A stretch of DNA of 64,000 bases from Phoronis australis (taxonomy: Eukaryota > Phoronida > Phoronidae): contig NMRA01000317.1 in NCBI GenBank assembly GCA_002633005.1, forward strand, positions 363,366-427,365. The letters run 5' to 3'. Positions 1 through 12,200 of this stretch are shown here, one piece after another. Under the pieces are notes generated by a model that was given only the letters and a program-made list of their open reading frames with translations, did not search any database and was not told where the DNA came from. The position numbers and the translations under genes are program-made. Position 1 is the first letter of the stretch. Each line of letters starts with the position of its first letter.

Positions 1-483
1 GAGAATATTACCACCAAAGAATTTGATGCAGTCAATACACATTTTCAACTCAGTCACGACAAAGTCAAACTACTAGACAAGCTGGACGACGACATCGCCG
101 ACACCACCCCAACGACAGACATCGCAGCTTTTTGTGAAGAGTCGGCCGAGTACTTCGACAACGTCAACATGAAACTATTGAACCCGAGACAACGACGACA
201 CAAGAAGCAAGGTGTCACAACCTCCCTCCCAATGGCAGGAAGTATGGATTTGTGCGATCTGCAACGATCAAAACAAAGGGTGGATATACAAATCGCCCCA
301 TTGCCAAATTATATCCATTGGAGGTTAACTATCAGAGTGGATCAGATACAAGTGAACAGACTGCCACTGAATGTGAATCAAACCAAGAGACTATCCTTGA
401 TAGACCAAGTCGTCAAACCGCGCAATTGGCAATGGACAAAATTCGAAAGCAGCTTGCTCACTAAGAACAAGATGAACAATTAG
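1..483 (+). pseudogene. Possible Pao/BEL-like retroelement polyprotein fragment
   Basis: Frame +1 is open from base 1 to the TAA at 481. It begins ENITTKEFDAVNTHFQLS and continues KVKLLDKLDDDIADTT, then EESAEYFDNVNMKLL, a charged helical pattern like the N-terminal region of Pao-type polyproteins (leucine-rich helix followed by an acidic EExxEY segment). The rest is basic and unrecognised. It runs off the window edge, has no Met before residue 57, and no RT or integrase is seen. A host gene exon is an alternative. Confidence 0.35.
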
Positions 484-2566
484 TGTAAACATTGAGTGCG
501 CAGTAGCTGTGGCATGCTTTAAATTTAATGAGGGTGCTAAGTACCTAAGTACCTAAGTACTTAACCAAAGTCATGGAAAGTCTGTCTGCGCAGGCTCTTG
601 AACTTACTCGTATTGCTGTACATCAAGAGGATGCAGCACAAGTTCGAAACACTGATAAACGCTCGGCTGAGAAATATCAAGGAAATTGTCGAGCTCGATT
701 AGCCACGAGAAATCACGAATTATCTCAGCAGGAAAACCAGGAATGAGAAACTTATGGTGCTGGGATGAACATTGACTAAATTGTATTAAAAAGTTAAAGG
801 AAAACAGTGAATTATATCATATAAAATAGGATGTGACTAGGAAAAATGAAGCACCAAGTTTCTTGCGTTTCTCAAAATGTACATTTTTTGCTAAGAAATG
901 TTGTAAATAAACAACTATTTGAGCTATACCTATGGAATTTGGCATGTACTATCTTTGCATACTCTATAAAACTACAGAAGCATTTTATAGAAATTTCAAG
1001 AGAAAAAAACATGATTCTTAAAATATAAATAAATTTTCCCCCATTTTTGTTCTGCAAGATTCAGTACCGCATAAAAAATTAACTGATGAGAAATTTCAAA
1101 TTTCCTTCTGTAGTTTTATAGGTCTTTAGTTTTAGAATCATTCAAAGAAGAGAGATCAGAAAATATCCAGAGGTTAACGAGTTATAACACTTCTCTTATA
1201 ACACTTCTCGTGGACCTATTGATATTACATAATTTGGTAATTTCCATGGCAACCAAATTTTTTTTCTCAAAATGAATGTTTTCATGATTTAAATATCACA
1301 AACAACATCTCCAACAATTTTTATTGAAATCCATCAACATTTGATAAAATACTGCCATCTCTCAATTTGAATAGTACGTAAAATATAATTGATGAATTAC
1401 GAGCCACAGGTTTTCAGTTCAATACTTTAACCACATAGGACAGCCAATCATGGCACTTGTCAAAACGCCGGATGGTAAAATTGGGAATAAAAAAGGATCG
1501 TGCAATGTGGAATCAGGCACACGGTCAGACACAACTGACAAATAGGGTGGTTGAGCACCTCATTTAGTAGAAAGAAAAAGAGTGGAAGTCAGTAACATTA
1601 CAGTGATGTGAAAAGTCAGGGAAAAGTGCAATGTGCCAGGACTCCCGAATTTTTACCAAGAACATTTGTTGGGAAAGCTACAGGCAAATAACATACTGTG
1701 TAGTCTTTTATAGCTGCAAGAAATCAGCATGTGACAAAAAAGATTTTGAATTAGACAAAAACTATATCCACCAGCTAGGCCGACAACAAGAAGAAGCCAC
1801 CATCTACAGGCCACTGTCAGCTCCTTTCTCACCTGTATCTCCAGAAAATTTCTAACACGGAAGCATGCCCGTTAACTAGTCAAATAGTTTTTAGAAATGG
1901 TTCAAGGCGTGCAAATCCAATATGTACCTCTGAAGCTGTAAAAGTTTGACATCATGAAATAGGTTTGTGTGTAATGTGGTTATCAGTAGGGAGTTTGGTA
2001 CATTTTTGTAAATACTTGTTAACTGTGAACTGTCCCACCACAACTTTACTGCAAGGTTATACTGGTCTGATGGGGAAACATCTCGTAACTTGTGGAACAC
2101 AATATGGCCACCAAGTGAATCTTTCAATGATGACAAGACAGAGTGGAAGGGCTCAGGTCAACTGAACCTCATGCACTTGAGCAACATATACTCATGGCTA
2201 GTGATGATGTCTACAACATCACAAAGGGGGTGATACTTGTTGCTCAGAGCAAATATTAACAGCAAATGTTTGAAGGCATTACCAGTGAAGGGGAATTCTC
2301 TAGTAAGCCCACAACCTTATTGAGGCAACCACTCATCTTGATGTTGTCTGTTCTGTTTGGTGTGCTGAACATCAACATTTAGAACAAAGTTTAGCAACCT
2401 GGGTATTTAATGTTCCATCTACACCCTAGTAAAATATGTCTGAACATGGCTGAATGAATGACACACTGATGAACACTACCAAATTCCTCAACAATTATTC
2501 GTTCACTAAAGAACACAATTTGCTTCTGATACTCCTAAATGAGACCTTCTCAATGACAAATGACAG
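484..2566. other. Downstream flank, no supported gene
   Basis: Only a 57-codon open frame at 573-746 (+), starting MESLSAQALELTRIAV and rich in R, E and Q, stands out. It may continue the retroelement debris to its left. A short GTACCTAA-type tandem repeat sits at 541-561. Otherwise I see nothing supportable. Confidence 0.5.
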
Positions 2567-3122
2567 TTTAATGAATTTGCATTACCACTGGAACCAATAT
2601 GAGCAATCTCATTGACAACAGCCAATTAGTGTTGCCACTTGCCATGATATAACCACCAGGTCATAGCTCAGCTCACCCAACATTCTGGGTAATCCTGTAT
2701 TAGCTGCTACATAATGTTCCCCTAAAACTGCATAATCTACAACGAGGTCAGGCTATGGCTTCACACACCATGAAGTTAAATAACCCTGTGTGTAACTTCA
2801 TGAAGTTAAACAACCCTGTGTGTAACTTCAGATGTCCCTGACTACTGCAAGCTCTTTACCGAGATCATACAATGGATCAACATACAACGCGCCTTTTACG
2901 TATCCGTTATTTCAACTACAGCAGTGTGCCACCAACCAATGCATGCACTCCGCAGAGGTCGTGTTATGACTTCACTCATGGCCTGTGTAGTCAAAAACTT
3001 TCTGTGATCAGTAGCTATCGGCTATCACCAATCCCCGCGAGGTCTCATCAGATCTCATACTTGACTCACCGTTTCTTCAGCAAACCTTCAGGACTACTTT
3101 ATATTTTGATAACTACGGGGTG
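2567..3122 (-). other. IBTK: Probable IBTK 3' untranslated region
   Basis: Sequence downstream of the stop contains no canonical AATAAA on the minus strand. The nearest variant signal is ATTAAA at 2572-2567, with another near 2407. The true cleavage site cannot be fixed. A perfect-length tandem pair of 30-bp units (2771-2830, one mismatch) lies inside. Confidence 0.4.
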
Positions 3123-3254
3123 TCACCGGTCACTACGAGCCCTCCACAGAGGTCGTGCTACCGTCTGATTTACCCTCTCCACACTAATCAACTCTTCACA
3201 GTTACCCTCAGCACCGTAATGTTCCAGCAGTTCAGCTATCGCTCTTTCCTCTAT
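3123..3254 (-). CDS. IBTK: IBTK coding exon 23 (residues 1232-1274, stop)
   Basis: Encodes IEERAIAELLEHYGAEGNCE and ELISVERVNQTVARPLW, then RARSDR and TGA. Human ends IEEHAIQDLLVFYEAFGNPE, EFVIVERTPQGPLAVPMW. Clean acceptor CCATTCCAG at 3255-3257. The exon lies 11,069 nt from exon 22, yet sequence and phase 0 identify it clearly. Gene predictors limited to shorter introns would miss it. Confidence 0.95.
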   Translation of the reverse strand: MEERAIAELLEHYGAEGNCEELISVERVNQTVARPLWRARSDR

Positions 3255-6200
3255 CTGGAATGGATTGAAATGAAAGTTAAACATTCGCCTCCTATGAAAT
3301 AAATGCCCAGCAAAAACCAACATGTAGTTAAAATAGAACTGCGAACATGAACTTTTATCAGCAAAATGAACAGGTCATGGTAAAATCAAGAGTTCATTTT
3401 CAGGCTCCCCTACAGATTCATTAGATCAAGTAACAGCCAATCTTGGGTACACTCAAATTGATTTCATAGAACCCAGCCATTGAGAGGTCTTGCTTGTGCC
3501 AGTTTGGGTACACTCTTTCATTTCACAGTACCCAAGGTTAGTGACAAATCTGCTTATTTGGGTACACCCATTTCACTGTACTGTAGCAAAAGCCAGTGAC
3601 AAATCATTGACGGATTTGGGTATCAGTGGACACCCTGAATACAACATTGCTTGTGTGAGTAACTAAGTTCACATGACTCCAACTAACCACTGACAAATCT
3701 TTATACGTGAGAGTATGAAGAGCCAGAGCAATGGCAAGCTTAATTCAGATGAACACCAAGACACAAGTTGTACCATAATACAGCCTGTCTAAGGACAAGC
3801 GTATAAAACCTTTAAAAAGCTGTCGCTTGGTAGTGCATGGTTACTTGTGTTTAGAAAAATACACATTACGAACTTTCAAAGTTTATTTCAGAGTGATCAC
3901 CTTCACCAAAAAAAGACCATGAACACTTCAAATGTCTAGCTACAGTGTAAATAAATTAACATTAGCTTCATTTCTGCTATTTGCAAAGTTGTGTTTTGCT
4001 CGACTTACATTCCACAGTTCAAGTAACATTACTAATGTGTCCTGGTTGTAACTATCTAAGTATTTACATTTTGTCTCATACTTCCCAAGTTTTCATATAC
4101 CATAAATCTATAACTCGTGCAAATTACGAATTATCTATCTATTATATAAAATGTCGTTCACACAAACTCCATCTCCACTGCTCCACCACAGGTCTTTGTT
4201 GCGCCCGTTCTGGCACCGGCCCCCTATTTAGATTCCACATATTTTTTGTGGGCTGTTTTTTTCATGGATGCTGAGGGAGGGTGGCCACTTTTGTACAGTC
4301 CGTCGGTTCAACGGCGTGGGTGACGGCGTGGACTTCCGTCGCGTATAGGTGAGTGTTAGTTGATTCCGAGATTCTGCATGCATCCCGCAGGTCCTTAACT
4401 ATACATGTTGATAATAGTTACATGACAAAGTGACAAGCTGAGCTACCTGTGTTGTGAGTAATTTGGGTGTCTAACGGAGCTCAAAAACAGTTACCTAGCT
4501 GTAAGTTGACGATGATAGTCTTCATACAGATAACTGGCTTTCTACCATATGTACATTTATGATGTGACTTTTGTAAACATTGAGTACAACACCGTATTTT
4601 AAATGCTGATTACCATACATTATCAGTGTCAAATGTTCGGGGAAAATAAAAATATTTGTACTGCCTGGGAAAGGAATTCCGCAGCCACACCCCTTGCCTA
4701 AATCTGACAGAAATTCTGATTGAAGCTTTAAAATAAATAAATATCCCAGTCTCCAATGAATAAGCTATGTTCACTTCTAGCTATTCCCTCTCGGCATTTC
4801 CCATATACTAGCTGCTAACCGTGCAAAAGCATGGGTAACGGCTAGTTTGATTTAAAAGCAAAAACATCTACATGATATCTATGAACCACAAACAACTAAA
4901 TTAATCATCCAGCACTGGCACAAAATCGGTTACCAATATCTGTTTTTCCAGTTATATTCCCAATTTTCAAATTTAAACACAGGTTCCATACAATTTGCGT
5001 GTGTCATCAACAAGAATCCTATACAAATCATTTTGGGACATAGTAAGAGCAAGTATACAAGATAGTTTTATAGCCGAAGTACCAAATGTTGATCGTCTAA
5101 CCTGTCCTTTACCTTTTCAATTTCTACACAGACCACCAAAATATTTTGCAAAAAGGTGGACGGAATCTGACCACGGTACAAAATTGATGACACTCAAAAA
5201 TCATCTATTATAAGTTGAAATCAGGAGTACCTGGGCTACTGGTACCAAAATCATATGGATCTTGGGCAATTTTAGCCATTGCCAGCGTCAACCTTCATCG
5301 ACACCCCAAATGTAACTAACACCATCATGTATGGTAACCTCCTCCTCATTGACACTAACAAGTCATGTCATCTTCAACACCAGTGTCCACAAATATCAAC
5401 ATTCTCTCCCTCAATAATCAACCCTTCTTGAATCACTATCATGCTGACAAACTTATCCATAGATAATCCAGTTATGGCAAAAGAATTACATCCAACTCTC
5501 ATCCATTAGCATGCCTGTTTTAGCTTCATCTGTTTAGTGGCTTGTTGACAGTACTCAAGCAGTTGATGAGGGATTTTATTTTCGAAACATGTAGTTCAGG
5601 CCTCTTTTTAGGAGGCGTAAACAAACCACTTAAATAAGTATAAAGGGGGATTTAACTAGTTAGGAATGACTCTGAAAGTGACAAAAAATCGAAAATACAC
5701 GTTTTTATTGTAGTTCGTTTTCTTAAAATATTGTATTTTTTAATTTTCAAAAAATCGAATTATAACTCAAAATTTTTTTTTTCAAAATGCGCAGGAATTA
5801 TCACCAACTATTTCCTTAAGCAATGTTCTACTTATCCATACCACATATATGTGCAAAATCATGATCTTGATTTTGTGGCATTTTTTGCGTGCGAGTTGGG
5901 GCAAGCACGCCACTTTCTGTCATTTGGTCACATTCCGGCTAATAACTAAAAATCTGGTCCATGTATCAAAAAACCCTGGCACCCGATTTTACTTCAGTTC
6001 TAGAGGATTTCAAATTTGCAAATTTCGTAAAAATTGACCCACGTGTTGCGGAAAAATAGGCCCGAGAATCTTGTCACTACCCTGAAATCACGAGCCGAGA
6101 AAAACGGCAGACCTGTGTACCACCCAAACTGCATTGGAGTACTCCGAACGCCACGTACAGACCAAATTTACTTTCACTATCTGATCGACTAAAAAAAGGA

Positions 6201-9200
6201 GGGGGCTTTGCTTAGCGTTCAGACCTTTCGCGCCGAATTCTTGCCTCTTTAGAAGACTTTTGTCTTGTTTCCTCGGACTTTCGGTTTTGGGATTCATTCA
6301 ACCCCCAGGGTACGCGTATAGGTTCTTTTCATACTTGCTTGCCTCTCAAACACTTTCTAAAACACACGTAGTGAATTGATCACCAATTTTCAGAATAACT
6401 TAAGTTGTTTAGTTGAGGGACAACGCGCATAGTGAAAAGGCCCTGTGTTGGTGGGGGTGGGGTGTTGGTGGGGGTGGGGTGGGGTGGGCCCCTTAATCTG
6501 CCTACGTCTTGCACACGCAAAATTTTCTGAACTGACTCCTCAAGCTGAGTGCAGTGGCCCTAGCTTCGGTAGGTCTCAGTGTACTCAACTTAATTTTTTT
6601 GCAGATAGACAAACAGGCTCAGGCTCGGTACAGGAGTTCACCATCAACTTTCACATGATCAAACATAGAATTAGTTTGTTTTTGGCCTCCTACAACATCT
6701 ATATCAGCTCGTACAGCACTCTGGATTACCCGGTTATGCAATGTTTGTTGACAGGGTTAAGTGCCGTTAACACCTCAAAAGTTGACACGGATCAGCTGAA
6801 CGAGTTGTTCCAATGTGTAAATGGGACTGACACGGAGCAAATTAACACCACGGTGACAAATTTTGTCACCCGTTTATGAGGTAGAGCAATTTGCGCTCGA
6901 ACATCTTGCTCCCTGTCAATTATACGTAAAAACACGAAACTGGGGCAAGGCGGAAAAGATCATCTCTACTGCTCTTGCCTAATGACCTACATACGGGTTC
7001 TTTGTCTCTGCAACTCTCGTCATTTGTAAACCTGCGCATGTGCGACCCAGTCTCTCCAGCCTGCAATTTCTGTCTTGCCACGGTTAGTGAGTTGTGTGAG
7101 TAAACGGCCGCTTGACACAGGTCAATTTGCTCCGTGTCAGTTGCGCAGGCCAAAACTTGATGTCTAAACAGGACTCTAGATTAGAGCAAATGTCCTTGTA
7201 TAAGCTCCGCTCCACTTGAGCTGGTGAGCAGTCAAGCCATACTGAAGCTTGATCAAATATCACTAAAAAACAACTTTGGATTTTCAGAATGAATTTATTT
7301 TTCTTCACTATACTGTGCATCAAGAATTGAAAGAATAGGATGACTTAAAAATGTAAAAAACAGTCAAAAATTAATTTTTTGTGTATCCACCTACCTTAAG
7401 AGGCTGGAGGGTTATTGTTTACAATCCGACTCCATTACCGTACATACTTGATACTACTATTTTCTGAATCCTCTAGTCATGGTGATTCCAAAAATGTATT
7501 ACTTGTACTGATTGGTCGATTATTATTCACACTTTCCGAGTTTTTCCAAAGCGTTCATTTGCAACGCGGATTTAGTGAAGCAGCCATTTTTAAAAGTGGG
7601 ACCCCTGTCGGCAGGATTGATAACTAACGGTTAACTGCGAGATGTCAAGTGTTTTCGAAGACGACATTTGTCCGCGAGAACACATCTTAATGTTTTCTCT
7701 AATGAAGTTTTGAAGAGGAAATCCTTTATAAATGACTATTACTGTTTTTTACTCAGAGTTTCCCTAACATGCCACACAGAATCTTCAACATGCTCGCCAA
7801 TTTTGGGGTCCTTTGACACACGCATGATCATTGTAGTTATCATTCCTGCTGACAGGTGTCGCAGTTTTATAATGGCGGTCACTCAAGATCGGCTGCCGCA
7901 AATGAACACCTCGGAAAAACGGTGAATGCGTGAATAAAAAGAGCCTAATCAGTACGAGTAATACATTTTTGGAATCACCATGATCACCCTGACGAGAGGA
8001 TTCAGAAAATATTAATATCAAGTATGTACGTTAATGGAGTCGGATTGTAAACAATAACCGGCTCGAGTGATTACCCTAACATTTTCTGAACTAAATGCTC
8101 CATTCAGTGACTTTTCAAATAAATATAAAAAATGGAACCCCATCAAGCGGTAAAGAATGTTAATTGTCTGATACTTACAAAGGTGTATTCCGCTGTCCGG
8201 CAAGTGAGTAGCAACATATTCTTCTCCATCTGGTTAGTTTTTGACCATTCACATGAATGAAGACATCATTGCCTTTTTGACAAAGTACTTCTTTGACACC
8301 ATGTCTGCACCACTTGTTACTAACAGTATAGTTCAAATCAAGTTATCTAACTTCTCTCATATTTTGGAGGAACATGTGCTATTGGCCAAGGGCCCCAGCA
8401 GAACACTTCTAGACTGTGCTCATCCCAGGCTCAGATAGACTTGTTAAATGACTTTGAGTTCCAGGCAATATTGAGTGCCTTTTCAGGTTATGTAACACCA
8501 TACTATACATTACATGAACACAATCAAGTCAGTGTCACACACTGAGTACTGAATACCAAAGTAATGTGTATGCCAGCTAATCAACAAAGGCTAAATTGAA
8601 ACCAGTGCTTGGGCATGACACAGTTTGTTTTTATTCTGACAATCACCTTTGTTATTGGTGAAGTTTGAAAATATTTCACTGACCTTACAAACATTCTGCA
8701 AAGAAGATTTTACAGAATTTTGCTTCTCACCTAAAGACAAGTCTGAACACACGGATATGGAAGATGAAACTTTCACTTCTGGAAAGTAACTGTTTTTAGT
8801 TGTGTCTATTAGTTTCTGATAAACATTTTCACAATGTGATCAGCAATCCTGCTGAGGAAAGTGTGTGTACCTAATTATGAAAAGTTGGCAAGGTATGGGA
8901 TTTTGAAAAGTGGAAAGGAAAAGTTTTGGCAATTGTTTACTGAACCTTGTGAGATTTTGTTATACATAACATGTTGGTGCTGTAAAAAGGTGTGATAAAA
9001 AAAGACATTTATATACAACAATGCAATGTCTTGCAATACAAACCAATATGAAACTTCTGCTATAGTATAATCTAACCAATTTGGACAAAAATAATAGCCC
9101 ATATCACCTTTTTGTTTTTCAAAGTCTTCTATCATTGTTGTGAAAGTCCGTAAAGAAATTTCCAGTCTGTCACGATGTATTCTTAGTAGGTGAAGATTTA

Positions 9201-12200
9201 CCATTATCCTCTCTCATATAGATACTAATGTAGCTTTAATTTAAGTTGGTTTTTGTATGCACTCATACTGTTCACTTAGTAGGTCTTGATATTCTTAGAT
9301 ATGCTTCTACTGGTCACCCATGCTCTTATGAAATTGGTTAGCTCAACTCAAGCACTGGGAAATGTTGATTACATAAGGTTTCATCTTACTGTCTCTGTTG
9401 ATTCAATGTGAGGAAATTCTTCAACAAGCTGAGACTGTGGTTTGATTATTTCTGCAGCAAGTTTGAAGATAGAAACACATGTGGGATTTAATGCTGTTTC
9501 GTGTATGTGTTATGGTGTTTTGCCAAAAACATCTGCTAAAAACCAAATCAGAACAAAAGCATTATAATTTTTACTTTGAAATTTTATGATTGGGCAACTC
9601 AATAAATTGAAACAATTGAGCTGCTGTTATTTTTGTTCAAGTTAGCAACCGAAATCAAGTCCTATCATGGAAGGAATATTACTGAATCTATTTTATGAGC
9701 TAAAGTAGCTTCATTCTTTTTTCCATTAAAGAATACAACGCTGGCACTCATATTTATGGAAACCCTAACTGTACAAAAATCCAGGCCATAAAATGCTCTA
9801 TGCAAGATTAAAAAAACAGCCAAATCCTTTTTTCTAAAACCCCTTGACCCCCACACCCTACCAGAACCTACAATTTTTGCCAAGACTGAAAATTTTACAA
9901 GTCTCGCAACCGAAAACTTGTCATACCTGAAAAAAAATTATGTTGGCAGACTATGTGGCCATTAGGTAACAAAAGGACGAAGTGTTCAACAAGCTCATGG
10001 CGTGGAACATTTACAGACCTTGCTACTCCAAGACTAAGCTAGGCGAGATGCACGTGGGGTGAGATTTGTAAATGAAACTTTTCAGTGCTCCTTTTCAGCC
10101 AACAAACAGGGCCCGGTCTCCAATATCCGTACTCAGACTCATACTCATACTCGAGATTTCATACTCAAAATCGTGCTCACTGGAGTCGTACTCAAAAAAG
10201 CGTATCTAATGTCGTATTTCGAGTAGACTCCAAACGTACTCAAATCTGACACTCATACTCGAGTTGCTATGGAACTCTTTATGACGGGAAATGCAAAATC
10301 ACGCAAAGCCGCGCTGATTCATCGCTCCCTATTGGAATAGACCACCCCAAGAACTAGGCCTACATTATCGTCTGCTGTCGCTACAACTACAACAGTATGT
10401 CTATAACGGGGAATTCTGAGTGTTCTGTAACTGTTATTCATTTGACATTTGGCACGCGAGTTAAAAAACAATACTTTAGCAGGCATTCAGAGTTCACCAG
10501 TGGCAGTGAACGGGACGAGACGTCTACTTAGAAATCGGCAAACAAAATCTGGAATTCCATTTGGGGATTGAGGAATTATAGATGACTAAGTTATGATGAG
10601 AAATGTACCTGACAGGGAAGCGAACTTTTTTTAACTTCCCTCCCCTCCTCGTCTTTTGGAAACCCTACAAAACGTAGGCACACATACCTAAATAAGGGCA
10701 GCACAAACTTCTCACACGACTTTTCCCACAACTGCTTTCGACGCTTGTTATGACTCGCCGACAAGGGATTACAATGCGCCTGTTGCCAGGAATTGTAGAG
10801 GTAGAATGGCGGCCATAACATACAGTGATACGGCGGGTTAATAAGGTGAAGAATAAGAAGATTTAATATGAAAACTATTATCTCTGAACTGAAGTTGAAG
10901 TGCTGAGATATGGTAAGAGGATTTATTTTTTTTAGATTTGCTGTGTTTCTTGGTTCCCTTTCGATATTTTGTTCTCTGGCTCGTATTTATTTTCGAGTAC
11001 GATTTCAAGCACACTGCCATACCAAACTTGAAATTTGAGCATAGACTCCAAATTTTTACTAAAATCGTACTCGAAATATAGATGAGATACACTTCAGTTC
11101 GAGTACACTCGAAAACTAAGTACGTGCTTGAAATTTTGAGTACAGATTTTTCGAGTATGACATTGAATACACCAAAGCTGAGTCTGTACTCGAGTTGAGT
11201 ATGAAGTGTGAGTTTGAGCATGATTCGAGTCTGAGTACGGAGATTGGAGACCGGGCCCTGGACTGACAAACACTACCACAATGGTAGTAACTGTGTAACA
11301 ATTGAATTATGCCAGTTTCAGATTATTGGGTTTTGTGGTGCATTTTAATTTCACATTTCTTACACAAAAGTGCAAAAATTAACCAGTTAATTTTTATTTC
11401 ATGGTCTTGTATACCTTTTCTGGCAAAAAAAGTGTTGTAATATTTATTTACAGTTTTGTAACCCTGACTTGAACACTACTTTTTGGTAGTAGCCAAAGCA
11501 CCAGCCATATGATAAGATCCCAAAGGTTTACTTTTGCTGGCAGATTGAGTTGCCTCTGTCACACTGTTACTGGTGGACTGATGAGATGTGGCCTCATAAG
11601 AAGACTTGTTGCATAATCACATTCTCTTTCACATAGGGCAGTGTTGTAAATTAATACAGAGGCAGTGTGTTAATGGCAGGAAAACCAAAAATGTATCCTT
11701 GTTTTGGGACCACAATCATTTAGGCAGGAACTTTAAAAGGACTCAAACTCTTGACATTTTAGTGGCCTGTGATGAGAACAAGGAGTGGAAGAAATCAACT
11801 GCTTTGTAGGTGTGCTGTAGAAGTTGTCTTCCTCCACGTTTTTGAAAACCCTGGACTTTAGGAATCCCATTGTCAAACAGTATGAACATTATTTAAGACA
11901 ACTTTCGTTGATTTTTGTATAACCTGATGCAGCTCTTCCATAAGGTCTCACTGTAAACCAGTTGTTAGTTGATTACGCTGCTGCACTTTTCAGAACTTGT
12001 GCACTATGTCAGTGTTCACTAATCCTAAACCCCTAAAACGTATTAGACCTTATGTTGAGACTTATCAAAAATCTGCACATTTTGTCAGACATCTGCAACA
12101 CCATGGACATTAACTATATGTGAGTACATATTTTCTGAAATTACAAAGCTTGTGTATATTAATCATCCAGGGACCATGTCTTCCATATCAAAAGAGAGGC

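Noticed and set aside
6445-6879. 144-codon open frame on the plus strand
   Set aside because: It begins in the G-rich repeat, has no recognised domain, and its end lies inside inverted repeats. Most likely chance within intron 22.
7415-8021. Opposed 70- and 78-codon frames
   Set aside because: They are mirror translations of the two arms of one foldback element.
10591-10821. 76-codon minus-strand frame inside the TACTC-rich element
   Set aside because: No homology recognised. The segment may be captured sequence but a gene call is unsupported.
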